Positions 43,830 through 55,964 of a stretch of 64,000 nucleotides of DNA are shown in pieces. This DNA is from Chrysopilus asiliformis (taxonomy: Eukaryota > Arthropoda > Insecta > Diptera > Rhagionidae). Location: positions 112,008,234-112,072,233 of the forward strand of contig OZ035962.1 in assembly GCA_964034945.1 (NCBI GenBank), written 5' to 3'. A program made the position numbers and the translations under genes. The notes under the pieces were generated by a model. The model was not told the origin of the DNA and did no database searches. It saw only the letters and a program-made list of their open reading frames with translations. Numbering within the stretch: the first letter of the stretch is position 1; every line of letters begins with the position of its first letter.

Positions 43830-45517
43830 AGTTTCGTTGGCGCGAATGGCCACGTATTTTCCGTGCCAATCCCGAAATCTTTTATCCTACCCTCGTGTTT
43901 TTTCTATTTATAAGTTTAAACTAAAATGTGCTTTTTTTATAATTACCTTTCATCAATAATCAAAGCTTCCGAAATTTTATAACATCGATATAATACTACG
44001 TGTACATTTCCGTAAATTACCTTGAGGCCATTTTTATATTTTATCTATCGCCAGTTATTGTTCAATAAAATTCTCATTGATATTGTTTTATTGTGATGTT
44101 TAAAAATTGGTTGTTATTTGAATATAAATTTTATCGGTAGTTTTCCAATCACCATTTTACTGGGAGGTTTCACCGAGTTTCTGTTATAAGAAAAGTTTCA
44201 CATTGGCGTTAAGCCCGCTGTAACAAAGGAAAAGTTCACCACAAAGTTTGTCTTTTGCTTCTGTGAAAATCAAAATGAGAAATCGTTTTCTCTATGAACG
44301 TTTTTATTGGAATACAATTTCCTATGGGGGTTTCATTGATTTTTCTTTTCGATTTCTTCATATTTTTTTTTTGTTCCCTTAAATAGGTTTTTTTTTGCGT
44401 TCAAAGTTTTATTGAAAATCGCATCAGATGAAAATTGTCTACGAGAGAGAAAATTTGGAAAGTTTTCGATCAACTGGAAATTTTAAACTGAAAAATACTT
44501 TTTGGATGATGCTAGCAGTTTTGTTCCCGTAGGGTGTGAAATGTTCAATCATGTGACAAGAGTAATGTTTTCGCTTGAAATGTTTAATTAGGTATTCAGT
44601 ATTCAAAGGTAGCGGAGATTGTGAAATTCAAAAGTTTTCATAAATATTGACAAAGTTTTCACATGGGTGTCGGTAAATACGATTTCATTGTTGGTAAAAA
44701 CATTTTTTTTGCCTCAAAAATTCAATGAAATTATGAGGGATTTTAAATTTTCTGTTATTTACATTGTAATTTAATTTTTAGGTATGGAAATATGTAAACA
44801 AACGCAACCGGGTTGTGTCAATACTGTAATTTAAATTTTTACACCAATATTAAATTCATTAAATTAATCCAAATGTGAATTTTTCATACGGATTGAACTG
44901 ATTGAGTGACAGCAAATTACCATTTAAGTATATCACAAAAAACTATCGTAATTATTCATAATTTTTGAGTGTTTCTAGATAAGACTTACTAAAATACTAA
45001 TAACTACAATTTGTATAGTAGGTCAATTAAATTGTTTATTGTTAGACTCTAGTGTAGCAACACTAAACAGGACATTTAATGTCCTGTTCGGTTATGTGGC
45101 TAGAAAATCAATATAATATGTCCACAACCATAATTAATCGTTTCCATCAAAAATTAGAATAATATTGGCGTAATTTGAATTAGATTCATTTGTTTCTTTT
45201 TCATCCCTTAATTTGACTAGATCAAAATATTTGTTAATAATATTTTTGAGTTGAAGTGTTTTGATTTTTTTCATATTTTCAAAGTATATACACTTCCAAA
45301 ATATTGCTTGCAAAAAACGCATTTGTTTTTTGAGGTGAAATTTATTTATTGTTTTTTAACCCCTCCAATGTTCCAGTTTGTGAACGTTTCGGTTTGTGAA
45401 CGGATTAGCTTCACGAACCTAAGTTACACTGCATTTTCAAGGGAGAATAAGCGATTAGACTAAGTTATATTCCTTTACGGGGGTGATCTCCTATGTACGC
45501 CACTAAAAACCACATTT
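43830..45517. other. AT-rich spacer, nothing recognised
   Basis: No gene or shared repeat is seen, apart from a short perfect hairpin listed separately. Confidence 0.45.
45066..45088. other. Perfect 10-bp stem hairpin
   Basis: AACAGGACAT and its complement are separated by TTA. It may be an RNA structure, a protein-binding palindrome or chance. Confidence 0.5.
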
Positions 45518-45740
45518 TTATACCCGTATGGTGAAACCAAAGGGTATATTAACTTTGCCTTACCGTTTATAACGCCTGGATCCCGTTATCACACACAAAA
45601 ATTAATTACACCAGTGTGTTTGGAATGATAAAAATAATTAATTTCTGCATGTCCGTCCGTCCGTCCGTCTGCCCGTCCGTCTGTGGCGCGGATTGCAGGT
45701 GCACGGATTGAGCTACAGACTTGAAATTTTGCGCAGATCC
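45518..45740 (+). repeat. (GTCY)n microsatellite repeat, copy 3
   Basis: It has the same order as at 9735: hairpin, cttaccgtttataacgcc, attacaccagtgtgtttg, microsatellite (45653-45682), then gcgcggattgcaggtgcacg. Confidence 0.65.
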
Positions 45741-47286
45741 GTTTTCCTATGTTTTTCTTCAAAAATTGCATGTTGAAATTCGGAGAAGTTTTTTGAAAAT
45801 TAACTTTGATCATATCTAAGGTGACCATTCGTTCTGTCAGCACAATCACATCCTTTTTATGATGTATAACACATGACCAAAATGCTTGTAGGGAGAAAAT
45901 TAGCATTTATCAATAAATTCGCAAGTGAAAAAACAGTTTTTTATTGAATAGCCTGGAAAAAAAAAACTGGAAAAAATTTTTTTTTCAGGATGTTTGTGGA
46001 TTTACGCAACCACAATTTTGTTTTAAAGAAAGCACATGATGTTTTATAACGAAACGTTATTGGTTTGTGTTTGTGGATTTTATTACATGTCTGAAATGCC
46101 AGAAATTTCAATTCATTATTTTTTGCTACATCCTGAAGTAAAAAAACAAAAATGCTTTTTGAAATATAATCTTAAGCTTTATGGCATGTTTTGTGTGTAC
46201 ATACGAGTACTCATTTCACTTTCATATCTTTGATCCTTTGTTGAAAGATTTCGAATCAGTAATTTTGATATTCATTCCTTTGCCTCGTGGCTGTTTATAA
46301 AAGATTATCGTGAAAATTATTTTCATCTTCGAGACGACAATTGTTTTTAATTCGAAGCGAAGAGCTAAGGGGAAAAATAATTTCCTCTGTCAATCAAGAA
46401 TATTGAGCAATGAAACGAGAAACAAGACAAGAAAAATGTTTGGTCGTATGGTTAGCATGGCAAAAGAAATAAATCTCGTTTTCTTTTTAGTAAACGAGCT
46501 CCACATATAGAAGGGTATGGCGAATTCGAATGGGTATTAGTTGGAAGGTATAACCGACTGCAAGGAAGTAATAATTTACCCTTGCCAGCAGCCATTTATA
46601 GTCCCCCGCCATATCCGTGTACTTTGTCATTTTTAAAATCCTTCTGAATTATTCAGTTGAAAATAGGGGTATGAATGCCATTCAAAATATGCAAATCACT
46701 GGCATATGAATGGAGGTTAATGGAAACAGATGCGTAGAATTGTACATGGAGACTACAAACTTTACGATCAAAATATTCAAGTTTGTAACAAATCTTTAAA
46801 AGTTTTGTTGTACAGTTTTCTGGACATGATAAAAAGTCTTTAAATTGAAGACATTACTTGTATCGTATTTTTATGATTTTTCCATTACAAATTCTATTAT
46901 AGTGAAGCTTTTCTAAGCTAGATCCTGGATAGGACAAAAACTTGTCTAAGTCGAGCATTTTTCAACGTTTAGTGATTTTATTCTTAATTTAAATATATGG
47001 AATTCCATGTTTGTTTGTACACTTTGACGATCGATCTTGTACAATATTTTGTTTTTGCGCTAATCTAAGGCAGTTATAATCAAAACTGGCTTGAGTTCAA
47101 TTTTTGTCTCTTTGCCAGTTTGCACCACGTACCTACAAACGGCTGAACGGATTTTAATGAAACTTTACAGTTAAGAATAAAAAATAGGTTACAAATTATT
47201 TGAAAGAGACCTACCCGCACCTTTACGAAATGAAGATTCTTCTTTACCCGAGCAACCACTTGCAACTTAGGTTGCAATGTGACTCT
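45741..47286. other. AT-rich spacer, nothing recognised
   Basis: Near 47125-47170 the phrase caaacggctgaacggatttt recalls the Helitron-like element A body, so part is probably old repeat. No gene is supportable. Confidence 0.45.
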
Positions 47287-47520
47287 GGGCAGCAATCATG
47301 TATTCCGACGCGTCTCTGTCTTTCGACTTCGACGCAGCTTTTAACTCTTGACTTCGCCATATCAGCAGCTTCAAATTTCCTAGAATGACAGTCAGAATCA
47401 CGTTTCGATTCATAGTGACGATTCCGCGAAATTTCAAGCTGCAGATATGGCGAAGTCAAGAGTTAAAAGCTGCGTCGAAGTCGAAAGACAGAGACGCGTC
47501 GGAGTACATGATTGCTGCCC
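47287..47520 (-). mobile_element. 234-bp palindromic MITE, copy 3
   Basis: Arms start GGGCAGCAATCATGTATTCC and end with the complement. The loop is in the opposite orientation to the copies at 12073 and 14094. The inner arms here (cgccatatcagcagcttcaa and the complement) are intact, so this copy is less degraded. Confidence 0.85.
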
Positions 47521-49354
47521 TGGTTTGCAAATTCCTTTATGTCATGGTCGTCTTAAGACTGGTCACAACAAAACTGTTGCAAATTGATTTTCCTTTTCTT
47601 AATTTTTGAAAACCATTTTCCGATAAGAAAACACTTTTAAGTAAGGCACTGACTCTAGGCTATCTCTTCCTTACCCGAGCATTTATACCCGACTGAATTG
47701 TGTTTTCCTAGGTTTCTACTCACGCTTTTAGCCGGGTCCAAATTCTGGTCAATGCATAAATTGAAAATTTATTCAATTGAAGGCAGCGAGACGTAGGGCA
47801 ACTGACTGTTTGATGGAAACTTAAAAGTTTGGTTTCGTATGGCTTGTCCAATCTCCATGAAAACCAATTACGCGACATGGAAAATCTTTTTGTCCGCTGA
47901 TGTATGTAGGAGAGCGTGAATATCCTTTCTACACGCGAATAATCGAATTGAGCGAATAATCGAATTGAGCACAGAGAAAAACGCATAACATCGTTTCCTC
48001 TCCTCGTCAATGTGTCACAGTGAAGTGTTAACCCCAACCCTTAAAATTCACTCAGAATTTTTAACCGCACAGAATTTTCCCGTCGGTTTTTTGTCCTGTT
48101 GTTTTCCAATCGCATAGCACACAATGCCAATAAATTCACTACGATACAATCAAATAATGTGATATATTCCTAACATTATAATGTATACAATAAAATATGG
48201 ACGGGGGGTGCATACTGGATAGGATCAATTCAAATGCTAAAGGGTGGTAGATATGTTATGTTAGTATATGGGTGAAGGATACGCGTATGTTGATCGCGTT
48301 AGGTTTCGGTTTCGGTTTACCCTGAATGTGTCACCAGTGAAGCAAGGTATCCTTGACGTCGAGACAGCTCTTTAAGGACAAGTGAAAGGTTTATTGTCAG
48401 TCATCGACCTCCTCTTTGATTTCCACTGGGACCATGTGAAAGTTGAGACATTCCCAACTTTTTCCCTACAGTTTTTTCATCAGCATTTTTTTTTTGTTTT
48501 TCGCACAGCCGTTTTTCGCCTCTGCGTGATGATTTTCTTGTACTTTTTGCCCCTACGTCATCACAAACAAAGTAATAGAGTTTTGTCGTTCATCTCCGGG
48601 TCTTTATTGTAGGTGTGAACCGATTTGGGATTTGAGAGGACTTTCCTGGCTTATCACACAAATTTTAACATTTTGAAGAGAAAAATATACTAGGCCGATT
48701 AAGTGCCACAAATCTCTAATATTTGTAAACAGATTGCTCCCACGGTAGAAATTTTAATAATGAAATTTTGTAAAATTACTTCAGTATGGAAATTTTTTTA
48801 TTTTAAAATAAGATTTTCTGGCTTAAGCGTCCGAAACATTTTAGAGAGCCATATTATGGGCTTTTTGTATTCTAGCACTTAGAATGTATATATCGAATAT
48901 TAAAATACGTTCGGAAAATGGAAAAGCGATTTTCACATAACCCACGATAGGATGATTTGATTCTGCCGCCCGTTCTTAGCAGTTATCTGAGATATGAAGT
49001 TATTCTTTTATACTCAGAAAAATTGAGTACAAGTCGTCAGTGATTAAAAGTACTGTAGATACGCGAAATTAAATCCTAAAGAAGAAATAGCGAACAAGTG
49101 TCACGAAGGGAGGTTCAAAAATGGGAAAATTAAGTTGACTTGTTTTATGGACCGCGCCTAACAATTAAATTCGAAAAGAGTTAGTGGACTGTATTAAAAT
49201 GTCGCCTATTAATTGCCACAGAGGATTCAAATCTTCACAACAATTGGAAAAAGTTATGGACAATTAGATATTTTTTTTGCTACAATAATTCATTTTCCTA
49301 AAAAAATACATCTGCTAGGTTAAACACCTTTTAAATAACAAAAGTGATATTTCC
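47521..49354. other. Spacer with a partial CTCAG-like end
   Basis: At 49014 the sequence actcagaaaaattgagtacaa resembles a CTCAG MITE terminus, but the matching right end is not found. 49160-49352 is similar, inverted, to 53893-54040. No gene is supportable. Confidence 0.45.
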
Positions 49355-50017
49355 ACACTCAGAAAAATGAATTAAAAGTCGCCGACTTGCTTACGAGGTT
49401 GACTTCCTGCAGGAGAATTTAGCCTTTAGTAGGCGCGCGTTCACTTGCGTTAGACAAATTAAAAATTTATCAACCTGTGGCGGTGTCAATTCAAAACTCA
49501 AACATGCAGCAAATCGAGAAGCGCATAAGGAGCAGCACGGGTTAACCTAAGAGATGTATTACGAGAATACAATGTCAGGTAAAGGCCCAAATACGATCGA
49601 CATAGCAGCGCATATGTAGCTGCATATTTCATTTCCAGAATAAGAAAGTCAGTGTTATTACCCACAATAGACATGTGTCAAAGTGTTGCCACTTTCAAAC
49701 CTTCGTTAAACTTTCGTTAAGCATGAATAATTCGATACAAATGGAACTGGCATATGTAAATAGTGAACATAACCTAAAATTTTAGTGTGAATTTAATAAT
49801 ATTGGTGCCATATTAATTTCCACTTGAGGTAAAATGAAGATTAGCTTTTATGTTGACAGCTGTGTATGTCAACATTCGTTGGGAATTTGACATTAACATA
49901 TGCGCTTCTATGTCGATCGTAGTTGGGCCTTAATGAATAACTCTGTCTGCCTGCTGCAGGCCAGAGTTGACTTTTCAAAAAGCTAACTTGGATAAGCTTT
50001 ATTATTTTTCTGAGTGT
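49355..50017 (+). mobile_element. CTCAG-type MITE, diverged subfamily, with a nested MITE
   Basis: The termini are ACACTCAGAAAAATG and the complement of ACACTCAGAAAAATA. The interior aligns with the main family (aggcgcgcgttcacttgcgt, gagcagcacgggttaacctaa). It is split by the 348-bp element at 49583-49930; without that it would be about 312 bases. Its closest relative is at 53578. Confidence 0.8.
49583..49930 (+). mobile_element. 348-bp PIF/Harbinger-like MITE nested in a CTCAG MITE
   Basis: Inverted repeats of 34 bases with two mismatches, beginning AGGCCCAA and continuing TACGATCGACATAG, are flanked by TAA on both sides (49580-49582 and 49931-49933). A 3-bp TAA/TTA duplication is the mark of PIF/Harbinger elements. 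The relative at 53578 shows the same site without the insertion. No transposase is encoded. Confidence 0.85.
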
Positions 50018-53000
50018 GGTGAATAAAATTTGCTTTTGTCAGCAAATCATTTTTAGATTAACTTTGCATTATAGAATATGAATCTAATGTATGTTTTTGA
50101 TCCAAGCTCACCACAAGCGGGAAAGCTCTAAAATTATAAAGGGATTTGAGTGTTTTTGGAATTTTTCTGAAATTAAAATCCATCAATGAGTCGCCATTGA
50201 CCAAAAAAAAAACTTTTTCTCAATTGTTTTAAATATATTGTGGTACATACTTGGACTCACTATACATCCTTGCAATAAAATGCTCTTTTGCATTATTTAA
50301 TCTTCGCAAACAAAAATGAAGAAAAAAAAAACAATTTAAAACAACAGAAGACACACTTCAGAACTTGTTTTTCTTGAATGACAAAAAGGCGAATAAAATT
50401 GAAAAACCAAACGAAATAAAAATAACACGATAAAACCAATTTAGGGATTGAGAATTGTAGCGAAAAAAAACTCTAACGCAGAAAGGTTGAAATTCCACTT
50501 TGAATAGACGACAAACGTCGAAAAAACATGTTCTTTGTGGTGTAAAGAAAATCCAACAGAGATTCTTAAAGAACTGATGGCGGTTGAGTTACGTGCGAAT
50601 TCTCTAACATGCAGTAAAACATTCCGAGATCTGGCATGACAAAACCTCAAAATAAAACGTAAAAAAATTAAATCACTTAAAAACTTAAGCGAAAAACACT
50701 CAATTCAAAGGTAGTGAACTTTTAGATAGGTGTACGTGTACGATTTATATCTCAACATGTGTGGAAAATACAAAAAATCCTAAATATATGGATTTATGAA
50801 ATTAATCGAAATTTTTTTCACTGAAACCAAATTAATGATGAAAAAGCAATTCTCTAGTAAATTTTTATTGAATTTGTATGGGTAAAATGTCAAGGGCTTT
50901 AAGAGGAGCTTTTTTATTGAAGAAAAAATTAATAAACTCACCCACAAGATTTGTTTATTAATTTATTAAAAGAATAATAGTGTTATCCTTGGAGGACCTG
51001 TTGGTATCCTTATGGACTTCTTAATGCCTGAATCAGATTAACTACACTCAAGAAATATGAGTTTTTTTTCCAGAAAATTTGCGGAAAAATATAATAACGT
51101 ACGTTATACTTAGAGGATTTTCTGTTATCCCTACAAGGACGAAGTAATAAAAACAGTGTATTTTCATCGGAGTTACGTAAGTGTGCAAAATTTCAATTCA
51201 AGTGAAAACTGGTCAAAATTAGATTACAAGATTTGACCCTGACAGACAAGGAGACGAACAAACAAGAAGCTTTTAATAATGCAAAACTTTTAAGAGTCAC
51301 ATTTACTAAACAACCGCCTACATATCTAATTAATTCTTATTTCAATTTCTATTGGCCCGAGGAGTTTTTATCTAAAACTTAAAGACGTTCCGAAGTGCTA
51401 AAAGACAAAATTGGCCGACATGAAAGTGAATTTAACTTTGAAATTTGGCATGTGGAGTGAATATAGGGTGGATTTCAAGATTAAATTAACCACACTAATA
51501 AAACAGCTTTTATTGTTTAGCCTGGGATATTCTTGTGCATTTAAGATACTATCCGGGGTTGCTTGAGAAGAAAAAGTTAAGCACTCATCGAATTGAAAAA
51601 CTTTTTTTATGGAGAAACAAAGTCCAGTCAGTTATCCTGTTTTCCTTTCATTTTCCTTATGTTTGGCTTCTTTTTGGAGAGAGGGAGAAAATAAAAATGG
51701 AAGAAAAGCTTTGAGTAACTAAAATCGGCCGAAAGCGCATTTACATTGAAGATAATAAAAATTTTTATAGGCTTAGATTTTTATTGCTATACCTACACTA
51801 AAACGCTGATGGGATTTGTCGCATTTTTTTCGCTCTTCTCTGTTTTTCCTAACTTTATGTTAAGCGGAAAAAAGGAATATTGGTGGGGGAAGCGATTTGT
51901 ATGAAAAATTACCAGAATGTTGTTGTTTTATAAGGGAAAATATTTAAATATATTTCACCAAAATTGGCTGACATGAGTTGATTCGTATTTAACGTATCTT
52001 CAAAACATCTGCTAAATTAACAAATTTTTTTTTACTGAAAAAAAGCTGTAGAAGAACAAGGTTATTTTTTCATAAATTGAAAATTCACATATTTCGAGTC
52101 GTCTTTACAGGATTGCCAGAGAAAAACCGAGATTGGGAATCCGAAAAGGCTAAAATTAATGTGACGTATTTTAGGGAGAGCCCCTCAGCAAACATACAAA
52201 CACAAGGCCGTTGTTACAATTGATATACAATAATATCTTAATAAATATTTGAATTTCCTAAAAATAACATTAGGTAAATCAATAGATATTCATTATCTTC
52301 AAATTGATATTCCGATTTATCTTCTCATTAAATTTCCGCCATAGAAGCATGATAACAAACAGTTTATTAACAAACAGTCTAAATTTAATTTTCACTATTC
52401 GATAATAATGCTTTACAGTCAGTAACATGAAATTGTTCTAGAATTACAATGGAATCCATTAATCACGAGGAGCTGGATATAATTAGAAAATTATTTTCAC
52501 TGTAAATCAAGCGATAAAGCATTTAAGATAAATTCCGAAATTATGCTGTTGTTATTAGGGGAAAAAATTTAAAACTTTAAATGCGCTTTAATACTTTTAT
52601 AGGTGAACATTTGAAAAAAAAACATTTTAAACTTTTACCTGGATCTCTCAGCTCGCAACTTCTGGATACAGTAAAATACAACCTGTGAAAATCCATCTGC
52701 TGCCATAGCCTAGGGAAAATTACCGGAAAATGTTATTATTATATGCTATTTGTTATACGTATATTAAATAGATTATGAAAATGTGTAATGATAAAGCATA
52801 AATAAACTCAGGAAAAACAAAAAAAGTGTGTTTTTTTTTATTGGAGCGCATCTATTATGCACCTCAAAATATAAAGTTTGCATGTTTACCAGCAATTTGC
52901 ATAAAATCACAATATCATCGATTTTGTGTTATCTCGATGAAGAAAAAGTTTTTTAGATTCTACTTTTATTTTCAACATTGGGCTAAAAAAATTTGTTTGC

Positions 53001-53178
53001 AAAGAACGAGAGCATCATCATAAAGTTCAGTGTCCTTAAAATTAAGTGTTTGATTTATGGTTATTGTTATGGTGAATGGATTTTATGCAATACGAATATT
53101 AATTGTTTTCAAAATTAAAAATAATGTTTATTTTTTTATATAAAAGTAGTTTAATGAATTTAATTTTTGCCAACTTTA
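50018..53178. other. AT-rich spacer, little recognised
   Basis: About 51215-51270 is inverted similar to 7700-7745. The frame at 52826-53023 is AT-driven. Near 51041 the word cactcaagaaatatgag is only weakly like a MITE end. No gene is supportable. Confidence 0.45.
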
Positions 53179-53500
53179 TCATACTAATATATAAAAATGA
53201 GTTGGTGTCTGTCTGTCTGTTTGTTCCTCTTTCACGCAAAAACGGCTGAACCGATTGATTTGAAATTTAGCAGGAGTGTCTGTGGTAGTTCTGGTTCCAA
53301 CATAGGCATACGAAAAAGTAGCGCGAAGGGTGGGGGAGTAAGGGGAGGGGGTAAAGTGATTTCGAAACTTGTTTTGCGCTATGTTACCCTTTCGCGGGGA
53401 AACTACTGAACCGATTGGCCTAATATTTAGCTCCAACATATGGTAGACCATAAAAAAAATTGAAAAAACTTAACCCGGCAACGGCGGGTATGCAAGCTAG
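53179..53500 (+). mobile_element. Helitron-like element A, copy 2
   Basis: It starts TCATACTAATATATAAAA after an A and ends gcaagCTAG before a T, with the stem ACCCG ... CGGGT near the end. It matches the copy at 33832 along its whole length. Two independent copies with identical end positions support the termini. Confidence 0.8.
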
Positions 53501-53577
53501 TATTTTAATATTAAAGTGTACCAAATTTAAGATTTTAGATTGTTTAAAGAATATAATTTGGAAGTTAGAATTTCGGT

Positions 53578-53892
53578 ACACTCAAAAAAATAATAAAGCT
53601 TATTCAAGTCAACTTTTTGACAACTCAACTCTGGCCTGCAGCAGGCAGACTAATTTTATGATTACCTGACATTGTATTCTCGAAATACCTCTCTTAGGTT
53701 AACCCGTGCTGCTCCTTATGCGCTTCTCGACTTGATGCATGTTTGATTTTTGAATTGACACCGCCACAGGTTGATAAATTTTTGATTTTTCTAACGCAAG
53801 TGAACGCGCGCCTACTAAAGGCTAAATTTTCCAGCAGGAAGTCAAATGCCTCGTAAGCAAGTCGACGACTTTTAATTCATTTTTCTGAGTGT
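53578..53892 (-). mobile_element. CTCAG-type MITE, diverged subfamily, uninterrupted
   Basis: Inverted relative to 49355. It shares aggcgcgcgttcacttgcgt and gaatacaatgtcaggtaatc on the minus strand. At the position where 49355 carries the nested MITE, this copy reads caggTAAtcataaa, an uninterrupted site. Confidence 0.8.
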
Positions 53893-54040
53893 GGGAATGT
53901 CACTTTTGTTATTTACCAGGTTTTTAACTTTCCCTTTTTCTGCAGATATTTTTTTTAAGAAAATGAATGAGTTGAGCGAACTAAATATCTAATTTTTCAA
54001 AACAGTCCACTAACTGTTTTCGAATTTATTTGTTAGGACA
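53893..54040 (-). repeat. Flanking repeat shared with 49160-49352
   Basis: Beyond the terminal repeat, similarity continues outward: aaataacaaaagtgacattc here and aaataacaaaagtgatattt there, then attagatattt and agttagtggactgt. The copy near 49200 has an extra segment of roughly 65 bases. The MITE therefore sits in, or is part of, a longer repeat. Confidence 0.65.
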
Positions 54041-55690
54041 CCTTTATTTTTCGCATTTCTCTAATTTTTTGCTTTAATCGTTTTTGCATATCTCTAATGA
54101 TTAATTTTGGAAAATGTGGTTTATTTATTTACAATACTATTGAACAGACATTTTTTATATATTTTTTCCCATGGAGAGGAAAGCTGTATGTTGACCGTAA
54201 CTGATATATTTAAACGCTCTCACATTACCAGCTGTTACTTTTTAATTATTATCAGTGTCGCAATCCAAATTTCGTAAATAAAATTAAATTCCACAGAAAT
54301 TCTCAACATTTTCTTATCAAAAGTCAAAAAAAGGTCAGCCATTTGAAGTTTGTTTTTTCTTGATTTATTTTCTAATTAATTCCAACCAAAAATAATCAGA
54401 AATTTTACGGGTCATTTATTAATTGGTTTTTATATTTTTATGACTTCAATTGACTTTTATTGATTGATTGTTTGATTAAACTACCTAATACGACCTAGGT
54501 AGTACCTATGAGAATTACAATTTCAATTAATAATTGCATTCTAAAAGCACAAGCAATAAATTTTCAAAATAAACGCGAAATCCTGTCTAATTCAATTAAA
54601 TTGCATAATCGTTGTCCAATGATATCGAGATCGATATAGAATTGCTTCAAGAAAATTGCAACATCAAAAGGCTATTTATTCGAACAAATTGGTTGCCATT
54701 TCGTCTAACTGCCCCCAGTGATTTTAAACTTTAAACTTAAATCCTCTTGGCGTATGGTTAGATTTCCGGAGGGGGATATCACAAGAACTACAAATATAAA
54801 GTGAGTAAACTTTAGTTAAATCCCCAAAGTATTCTCCATTTCCTAGCCATGGATCTTTTCCCCTTAACCATTCATTGGCAACATATTTTTTTTCAAAAAA
54901 GTCACATTGAAAATTCAGATAGTTGTGCATTCCACTAACAATTTTCCGATGCACAATCAAAGTGGAGAGATAAAAATAATCAAAAGTGGCATTTTATGTT
55001 TTCAAAACTTTTCGTTACAATACTCATTGTGACTCAATGTGGGTATTGTAACTTATTTCGATTGTTATTACAATTCATATTAATAGATTGGTAAAGTTTT
55101 CCTTTCAGATTTCAACTTCTTATCGGTGTAAAAACTAAAATTTTGAACGGGATGCGCATGAAATGATGAAATTTAAATCTTATGTATTTAACTTATGGAT
55201 AAATATTTATTTCCAAAGCAAAAAATACATGAATCACAAAAATTTTAATTTTTATAATATGTCGACTGTATAATATTATTGTATTAGTTCAACGGACTAG
55301 CGCTCTAATTTTCGGGAATAAAAAGCAAATTTGTTGAACCGCAAAGCCTGCCAAAATAATATAAAAACTTTCTTGAAAAGTTGCAAATTTCAATAAAAAA
55401 ATGTAATTTTTTTACTGATTTTCGAAAAAAATGGAAGAAAATCGTGATAAAATGGCGAAGTGGAGGGGTAAAAGGATGGATTTTTGACTATACTAAATTT
55501 GAAAAATTTTAACTTGAAAGCCTTTCCACCGATTGACCTGTCGAGGTAGCAGACAAAATTTGGAAATAATTGTTCCAATAGTTAGTAAATTGTACAATTA
55601 GTAAATTGATCATTTGTAATTAAATTTGATTGTGACTACTGAGTCCTGAGTACATGAACTACTGGCACAGTTAGAAACAAAATTTTAACC
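54041..55690. other. AT-rich spacer, nothing recognised
   Basis: No gene or shared repeat is seen. Confidence 0.45.
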
Positions 55691-55964
55691 ACACTCAGAA
55701 AAATGTCCAGGTCAACTTTTTGTCAGGTTGACTCTGACCTTGCAGAGGTGTCTGTAAGCCAGCTAGTGGTCAGAGTTAACCTATCTAAGGTCAACTCGTA
55801 CAGCTCCCAATGCCCCACTTCACCTGCTGGTGGCTTAATTTCAGAATTTCTCCGACCACAGGTCAACTCAGTTTTACTTGCCCACATGCAGGCGAACGCG
55901 CGCCTGCCCGAGGCCAATTACGCCGTATGTAGGTCGTCGAGTTAGCCTCCATTTTTCTGAGAGC
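55691..55964 (-). mobile_element. CTCAG-type MITE, 274-bp inverted form, minus orientation
   Basis: It matches the complement of 43556-43829. One terminus is altered (CTGAGAGC instead of CTGAGTGT). Confidence 0.85.
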
